From assembly GCA_031772625.1 (NCBI GenBank), contig CM062813.1, forward strand, positions 761,422,720 to 761,486,719: a stretch of DNA of 64,000 nucleotides, written 5' to 3'. Made by a program: the position numbers and the translations under genes. Source of the DNA: Pinus tabuliformis. Lineage: Eukaryota > Streptophyta > Pinopsida > Pinales > Pinaceae. The notes beneath the pieces are model-generated. The model was given only the letters and a program-made list of their open reading frames with translations. It was not told the DNA's origin and did no database searches. Below, in pieces: positions 57,097-64,000 of this stretch (positions are counted from its first letter, which is position 1; each line of letters opens with the position of its first letter).

Positions 57097-57624
57097 GTGT
57101 ATGAGTCAAGGCCTCGCACTGTCATTATTTCTTTGTGTAATTCATTATACAGGATATCGGAGGTAGTCCCACCTACTGTCACCTCTTTGATCACTGCTAA
57201 GAAATGCAGCAAGCTGATCTCCCAGACTAGGAAATTCATTTTCTATCTAGTTCGCTCCCAAAGTAATGGGAAGATCGTCGCCACATCCATGACCCCCAAT
57301 AAGGGTTCCTCCACTCAGCAGCAAAAACAGAGGGATATGGTCATGAAAGAACAAAGGAACAACTTCTCCTCACCCACAGGGATACCACACAAGTTTTCGG
57401 TGAGCGATAAAGTTTGGTTACATCTGCAGAAAGAATGCCTTACAAGATCCCATCAGAAGCTCAATCCACTCCGACATGGTCCTCACAACATTACCAAGGT
57501 TGTGGTAAATAATTCTTTGGAGCACAATATTCCTCCATTTCTTCACTTTCACCGAGTGTTTAGTGTGGAACACCCTCGACCATGCTTCCCACCATTACTG
57601 GACACATCAGAGATTGTAGAATAG
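57097..57624 (+). pseudogene. G4: protease end and integrase-tail-like region
   Basis: A 175-codon frame. Its second half (FSVSDKVWLHLQKE, LNPLRHGPHNITKVV, FHRVFSVEHPRPC) resembles the integrase C-terminal end of Ty3 pol (KVWL..., RYGPF, H.VFHV). The protease side joins this tail with no RT between, which suggests a pol-shortened relative of a full element. Confidence 0.6.
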
Positions 57625-57685
57625 CTCACCAGGGACCAAGTTCAACAGATGGAGGAACTCAATGCACTGGGGACCATTGCTTCCT

Positions 57686-57698
57686 AAGGGGGGAGGAA
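57686..57698 (+). promoter_or_regulatory. G4 polypurine tract
   Basis: AAGGGGGGAGGAA lies directly before the TG of the 3' LTR. Confidence 0.8.
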
Positions 57699-58317
57699 TG
57701 ATCTAGAAGGATGTTGGTGGCCACCCACCTATCCCACTTGGACCCCCACAACTGTCTCTTTCAATTTTTCAGTTTCCTTAATTGTAGCACAATTTACTAT
57801 TTTTAGTAGTTTTTCGGGTCCTGAACTTTGGGAGCCATTTTGAGGCCCTAAACGACATTTTTTGGGAAATATGGGAGCAACATGGGTCCATGGATCGATG
57901 TTGCTCTTCCCAAGTTGTATTTCTCAGATAGATATTTCTAACAAGCTATTGTATGTGTCAAACGGAGATCGTATGCCAATGTTACGACCCCGGGAAGTTG
58001 ATGTACCAATTTACCCAAACGGGGCCCACAGTTTGGCGTTTCATCTTCTAGGGTTAGGTTTTTAGATGTTTAGGGTTTTTGATTGTTTCTCAACAATAAA
58101 TAGGCCTTCAAGCCTCATTGTAACAGAGTTCAGAGGCATGTAGCCACCATATCGTTTCTCAAAGATAAGCTACCATCGCCCTAGCTGGTTTATTTCCATT
58201 TCTATTGTAAGCATATTTCAGTATTTTACATTAATGAAATGAAGTATTATTTCCACTGCATCTCTGTATTTATGGTTATCTCTGTAATTTGTTGCGTTCC
58301 TGTTTAAATCCGGACCT
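57699..58317 (+). repeat. G4 3' LTR
   Basis: This is 619 bp, from TGATCTAGAAGGATGTTGG to AAATCCGGACCT, matching the 5' LTR. Ten extra bases and then a 17-base copy of the left flank follow. Confidence 0.8.
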
Positions 58318-60129
58318 CGGTAGGGTTATATTGTAGTTGCATAACATGACCTTGGTATAGTTAATATGTATTGATAAATGTTTACTTGCATTAGATACAT
58401 TATTGTTAAATGATGTATGTGGTATGGTCATAACCCATTGTAAACCATGTTATAGTATAAAGAAATGAAACATTTATACACATGTATAAAGGAACAATAA
58501 ATAAACCTTTTTTAAGAGGATAAGAGTTAATTCAAGTCATGGTATGCATAACATGAATATAATATGCGTTGATTAAAAAAAAGGGGTGGATTGAATAATA
58601 CAAGTTTAAATATCATCCTTGAGCCAAAGGTGTATTAGGTGAATGCACCTAATTATTAATGTTCTATTGTAAGATGGAGGACACTCTCAATTAGAAATTC
58701 AAAGTTATTTCTTACAAGATAAGAGGAAGGAGTATAGAAACTGTATATAGGTATAATGCTTTGACAAGTTAGTCATTATATCTAAACCATATTTACATAA
58801 GAGAAAAGCTCTTTAGGAATTTAAACTAAATGTATATGATGGTTATACCTATAAATCTTAACCTTGAGGATGTAAATGGAAGGAAAAATATTTAATGCTA
58901 TTAGAATATTCAAGCAAGGTATTAAAAGGAAAGTCCTCAAGTTTAGTGTTACCAATTAGTAATATGGATCTCTTACATATTGATAATTTTTTTTAGTGTA
59001 TTAAATATGGGTTATTACAATTCATCACAACACTATATAAAGCTATAGGACATTCAAAGCATTTTAGCCAATAGTGTGATATACCAACATTCCTACAACC
59101 ATGCAACATTTTTCAAAGACATACATTAAATTTCAAAAGAAAATATTTAACTTCACATCGTTCAAATACATACATGCAAATACAAAAAATCAAATGGCGC
59201 AATTGAAGGTGGGACTTTGATTTTTTGGCCACCCTTATAGTCATTGCAGCCAAAATTTCTTGCAGTAGCACCCTCGAGCCAAATCCACGATATAAGGGGA
59301 ATTGCTTCAATAGTTTTTAGTAGGAGGCCATACTCAACTTAATGAGGACAGGGATTGCTTATAAACTAGGTGGTTTATCAGCTCTTTAGCAAGAAATTTG
59401 AGTGGTTTCTCAACCAATTCTTGGAAATTACTCATTCCCATTTTCCTTAGAATTTCTTGAGCTCCTCTAGGCCTTAATTTAGCTTCTGAGGGAATTTCTT
59501 CCCCTCCACTTTGTAGGTCTCTCTAGCAATTCTCATGTGCTTTCTCAATAATAAAATACAACCCCATTATTGTTGTGCAAATTCATTTTTATAATTTCTC
59601 AAGGGTGACTCTTCATGTTCCTCTTGGATCCTTCCTCTTCTTTTTGTTATTATTTACACCATATAATTAATTAAAGGTGCCAACTAGCCCCACCTGGGTT
59701 TATCTTCCCTTCCTCCTTAGATCATGGATTTGTGGTTCAATTCTTCAGGCCATTACATAAAAATATATATTCTTTTATAACTCAGAGTATTATTTCATTA
59801 CAAAAATTAGGGGTATGGCATACCAGGGGTGTCACACCCTCTTCGTCGATGTATCTTCCCTCTTTGAAAGCCTCTACCTTTTGTAGTTGTTCTGGGGATC
59901 CTAAGGGTAGAGAGATTCTATATCATCTAAGAGCTAGCTAGATATTTCCTTTTGCTAATGGTTAGATTGGTGGTAATGATCAAATTGTCCTCTCCTCCCT
60001 ATGTTCCAAATCTCGTGGGAGGATATCAATCCTATCCAAATCTAAGGAAAAGGCCAGAGGGGAGATGGCCATTGGTAGACAATTACCAATCAATGGGGTG
60101 CTTAGAGCTATGAACGTCCAAGGAGTGGT
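58318..60129. other. Unassigned AT-rich region between G4 and the LINE relic
   Basis: About 1.8 kb with no supported gene. Two plus-strand sites, GGGTTATTACA (about 59006-59016) and CAGGCCATTACA (about 59746-59757), read in reverse as TGTAATAACCC and TGTAATGGCCTG, like starts of reverse-oriented chromovirus LTRs. No partners or target duplicates were confirmed. From about 59980 it may include an eroded 5' part of the LINE. Confidence 0.4.
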
Positions 60130-63025
60130 CTCATAATTAAAGTTTTATCCTTCAATTGTATAGGTTTGGCAAGTTCTTCCAAAAAATTTACATTAAAGAG
60201 GCTAGTTAGGTTAGAGAATCCATATATCATTTTCCTCCGTGAAACCTTGGGAAATGGTGAAGCTATTTCTTATATGTTGGAATCTCTTCTTTGAGGATGG
60301 ATATTCATTGCCTCAAATGCTCGTGGCCATTTTGGAATTCTGTTGGATGGGTAGATCATAAAATTCTTGTTCAAAATGTATGGAGTATATGCTCTAGTTT
60401 GGGGATTGAGGTTTTTTCCTCGGAGTTGGGTCCTCACTTTACTTGTATAAAAATTTATGGTCCATGTGAAGGAAGATTAGATTTATGGAACAATTGTTTT
60501 GGTTTAAAGGTGATGGAAGTTGAAAATTTGATTCTTAGGGGGGGATCTAATTTTCTCCATGGGCATTGTTGAAACATAGGGGCGCAATGCTAGAACTGAC
60601 AATCTTTCATTTTTTTTTGTAAGAAAAATAGAGGCAACAAATTTGTTTGATATAGAGTCTCTAAAGGTCAAGTCCACATGGGGGAATAACCATATAGGGG
60701 AGGAGTGAATAAGAAAGAGGATTGATATATTTTTGGTTGCTAGTGCTTTGGTGGAGCATTTCAACATCCTTCGTCAGTGGGTTGGTTCTGGGGGGGGGTA
60801 ATTTGACCACTCTACTATTCTACTTGAAATTAAAGATCATGGTCGGAATCTTGGAAACCCATTTGAATTAAACTCTTCATGGATAAAAGAGGAAGATTTT
60901 TTCAACCTGATCATGAGATGGTTGGATCCCCTGTGATCCAAAAAATGGTTGTTTGGCTACTCAATATAAAACTTAAATCATGTTAAGGGTAAGGCCATGG
61001 ATTGAGTGAATATAAAACAAAATAAATAACAAGAAGAACTTGTGGACATTGAGAGGGATATTGTTGCGGTTTCATATTTTGGTGATCAGGGATTCTTGAA
61101 TATGGAATCCAGGGAGGCTCTATTACACCTAGAATATTGAAGGAAGGCCATTATTAAGGCAATATGCCTAGATATTGGAAAGCATAGCCCTTTGGCTTGA
61201 ATAAGGGGATGAGAATACCAAATTCATCCAATCTTATGCAAAGGCAAGGAAGTTGGGTAATAATATATGGAATTTAAAGGATGAGGATGGTAGGGAGGTC
61301 AAAATTTTTGAGGGAATTTCCTCCTTAGTAAGAGATCATTTTCAGAATCTTTTTCAGGAGCCTACAAGGGTTAATATAGTCAAAGTCATCAAGGTGCCAC
61401 ACAAATTTCCTATATTTGTGGAAGATGAAGATAATAGAGAGCTGGTGGAAGAGGTTTCTGAAGAGGAGTTGAAGGATGTATTGGCCAACTTTCAAAAAGA
61501 TAAAAGTCTAGGGCTTGATGGGTGGGGGATTAAGTTTGTTTAGTGGTTTTTTGATTTTATTGCTAAGAATCTACTGGAAGTGGTAAACAAATATAGAAGA
61601 GAAGGTTGGATCTTGGTGGCTTTGAAAACTATCTTCATAACCCTTATCTCTAAAGCTGATAAGCCTTCCTTTGAAGACTTTCGTCCTATCTCTTTGTCTA
61701 ATTGTGTCTACAAGGTTATCTCCAAGATCCTTGTAAGAAGACTTAAGCCTATTATGTCAAGAGCTATATCAATATAACAATTTGGGTTTTTGGAAGGAAA
61801 ATGGATCCATGAAGCCATTGGGGTGGCTTAGAAAGGCCTTCACAGTATCAAAACCCTTAGATTAAAAGGTTCCATCATAAAAATTAATCTCTCCAAAGAA
61901 TATGGCCATGTTAGCTGGTTGTATATTAGATTACTTTTGACTCACATAGGTTTTGGTATTGAATTATAAATTGGGTTATGGAATGCTTAAAATAGCCTCT
62001 TCTTCTGTATTAATAAATGGATATGCATCCCCATTTTTCCATGCATAAAGAGGCTTGATGCAAGGTTTACCCCCATCCCCTTTATTATTTATATAAGTTA
62101 CCGAATGTATGAGTTTCTTGATTGAGGATGCTAAACGATGAGGGGATTTCCAGACTATTTTTATCTCTAATTCTCTTGCTATTACACATTTATTATTTGT
62201 AGATGACATTATAATTTTTTGGAATAGATCTATTCGATATGTGGCCAACTTGGTTGACATTATCACCCTATTTGAGAAAACTATTGGTATGGTTGTAAAT
62301 TTAAGGAAGTCTTATATCCTTGATAAAAATTTGGAAGACTTTGAACTTCAAAATCTCAGGGTGGTTTTCCCGTATCAGATGTAAGAGATGGAAGAGGGAT
62401 TAAAATTATATGGGATTCTATTTGAAACTAAACTAGTACAATAAGGAAGATTGGATGTGGTTAAACGCTAAAATTGAGAAAATATTAAAAGGATGGTATT
62501 TTAGATGGTTGTCAAGAGTAGGGAGGTTGGTTCTAGTGAAATTTGTGCTCGAAGCTATTGCTTTGTTATGGATGTCTATGTCTTGGATTCCTTGGGGAAT
62601 TCTAGAAAATGTTAGATGAATACGCTTCAAATTTCTATGGGTTGTATCACATAACCATTTTGTCCTCCCCTAGGTAAACTAGAAGCATATCGCGCTACCT
62701 AAATTTTTTGGTAGATGGGGTCTAAAAAATATTTTTATGTTCTCCAAGGCTCTGGATACAAAGTGTGGGTTGACGATTTTTTCCACCCACAATCTATGGA
62801 CCTCAATTATTTTTCAGAAGTATATCCACCCCTTCTCTCTTGAAGAGTGGATCAAGTTGAGTGAAAAGGCACACTCCAATATATCTAGCATTTGGCGTGT
62901 TGTGATAAATTATTTTGATCTTATTACTTAGGGGCTGGCCCGAAAGGTTGGAAACGGGTTCGAGTGATGACAGGCCAAGATCCTTGGCTTGGTTGTGGTC
63001 TAAGAAATTGTCCAATATCTATCAA
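60130..63025 (+). mobile_element. LINE (plant L1-type) relic: endonuclease and reverse transcriptase
   Basis: Endonuclease start: FNCIGLASSSKKFTLKRLVRL, then NPYIIFLRET (about 60151-60250). Endonuclease middle: IKIYGPCEGRLDLWNN and LILRGGSNF (60291-60572). RT: KDKSLGLDGWGIKF (about 61495-61540), FRPISLSNCVYKVISKIL with LVRRLKPIM (61680-61760) and FVDDIIIFW (about 62197). A GNG...G.DPWLG-type tail lies near 62940-63000. The frame is cut by many stops and shifts across at least six pieces, so the relic is dead and old. ORF1 is not identified. No poly-A tail or target duplicates are seen; the right end meets G5. Confidence 0.78.
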
Positions 63026-63029
63026 ATGT

Positions 63030-64000
63030 GGGCATGTACAAGATATTAGCTATGGAAATGGAAGAAATCAAGAAATAGGTGCAAAACTTGTTAGACCAAG
63101 GAGTCATCACACCTAACTCATTCCCATGTGTTCACTTATTGTGTTGGTGCCAAATAAAGATGGCACATGGAGAATGCATGTGGATTATCGGGCTCCAAAA
63201 AAGATCACACTGAAAAACCGATATCCTCTCCCTCATATAAATGATTTTCTTGATCAATTGAAGAATGTTATTTATTTCACTAAGTTGGATTTGTGTAGTC
63301 ATTACTATCAGACCAGGATTACATAAAATTAGAAAATTGATTTCAAAACTAAGCAAGGACTATTTGAGTGGTTGGTAATGCCATTTGGGCTTTGCAATGC
63401 CCCAACAACATTCATGAGGGTAATGAATTAAATTATTATTATTATTATTAATTTTTTTTTTTTTTCCAGTTTTTCTTAGATGAATTCATGCATTTATATC
63501 TAGATGACATTCTTGTCTTTAGAAAAACATAGGATGATCATGTAAAACATGTCAAACAAGTACTTGATATTTTACAAAAGGAGAAATTTTATGTAAAGTT
63601 GTCCAAATGTGAATTTGGAAAAAAATCTTTGGCTTATTTGGGCCATATTGTTGGAGGAGGTCAACTGAAGGTTGATACTTCTAAAGTTGATGCAATTGTA
63701 AAATGGACTAAGCCTACAAATGCTACAAAAGTAAGGTGCTTCTTGGGAGTAGTTCAATACTGGGGAAGATTCATAACTAACTCAGTCATTGCATCTCCTT
63801 TGCATGCCTTGACTAGTGTGAAGCAGATATTTTAGCAAGGAGGAAAGCAACAAAATTGTTTCAACACCTTGAAGCAAAAGATTAACACAACACCAGTACT
63901 AGCCTTGCTAGAACTTCAACAACCATATGAGATCGAGATAGATTCCAGTAGATATGCCATGGGTACAATATTGATTCAACATCGTAAACCAATTTGTTAG
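63030..64000 (+). mobile_element. G5: Ty3/gypsy reverse transcriptase fragment, running off the window
   Basis: It begins with MEMEEIKKQVQNLL-type RT entry sequence. It has VPNKDGTWRMHVDYRAPKK (63150-63200), [43 protein letters not shown] and LYLDDILVF (about 63496-63522). The thumb (KLSKCEFGKKSLAYLGHIV, RCFLGVVQYWGRFI) and the start of RNase H (PYEIEIDSSRYAMGTIL) follow. No LTR is in view. A few breaks are present. Strand and family are clear; its bounds are not. Confidence 0.82.
63430..63467 (+). repeat. ATT/poly-T simple repeat inside the G5 reverse transcriptase
   Basis: About six ATT units run into a T tract of about 14. It is a simple-sequence insertion between two RT blocks. Confidence 0.8.

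Larger units (their letters stand above)
54960..58317 (+). mobile_element. G4: short Ty3/gypsy-like element with gag, protease and a pol tail
   Basis: LTRs of about 620 bp (54960-55580 and 57699-58317) bracket a 2.1 kb internal region. The ends are TGATCTAG and CCGGACCT/CTAGATTA, versions of one inverted pair that differ mainly by C/T and G/A changes. A primer site and polypurine tract are both present. Only gag, a protease and an integrase-end-like tail are seen; no reverse transcriptase or integrase core was found, so it looks like an internally shortened non-autonomous form. LTRs are about 93% alike by eye. The coding part has several breaks. Confidence 0.8.

Noticed and set aside
63416-63470. 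Intron in the G5 reverse transcriptase (GGTAATG ... TTTTCCAG)
   Set aside because: It has GT and AG ends, but the body is a plain ATT repeat plus T tract of about 40 bases, too short and simple. A microsatellite insertion is likelier.

Overview
This 64 kb window is plant nuclear DNA made almost wholly of old transposable elements. I found no convincing host gene, intact tRNA or rRNA gene, CRISPR array or bacterial feature. The evidence is plant-type Ty1/copia and Ty3/gypsy LTR retrotransposons, with TG...CA ends, initiator-Met-type primer sites (TGGTATCARAGC), a chromovirus-like element and a Tat-like element with two RNase H domains. An eroded plant L1-type LINE lies at the right. The density, the depth of nesting and the roughly 10% LTR divergence (by eye) suggest a large, slowly purged genome such as a gymnosperm's. 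The species cannot be named from this.

Layout. (1) 1-946 and 12411-15594 are an older GT-rich, probably retroelement-derived sequence. Element A (947-12405) split it. A is a non-autonomous LTR element in the order LTR-internal-LTR-internal-LTR, inside one TATAT target duplication. (2) Element C (15595-53476) is a Ty1/copia element that also has three LTRs and two internal copies inside one CCATG target duplication. Four later insertions lie in it: G1 (Ty3-like, 16790-21956), G2 (Tat-like Ty3, minus strand, 25111-36964), a solo LTR (37997-38832) and G3 (chromovirus-like Ty3, 40771-50709). (3) 53482-54959 and 58318-60120 are AT-rich and mostly unassigned, and flank G4 (54960-58317), a short gag-protease LTR element. 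(4) 60130-63025 is a LINE relic. It abuts a Ty3/gypsy fragment, G5, that runs off the window.

Relationships. The empty insertion sites of G2 and G3 in the other C copy show that both came after C was duplicated. G1 and G2 have the most similar LTR pairs; A, C and G3 are more diverged. A and C both keep one matching outer target duplication, so both look like products of LTR-LTR unequal recombination.

The most unusual signal is in the 3' non-coding part of G1 (19000-19776). It holds a series of ten short hairpin units. Their stems differ completely in sequence but stay self-complementary. In nine of them the loop can also pair with a short segment just upstream, giving an H-type pseudoknot layout. 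Two loop classes are present (CTCGTTAAA-like and GAC...AGG-like).
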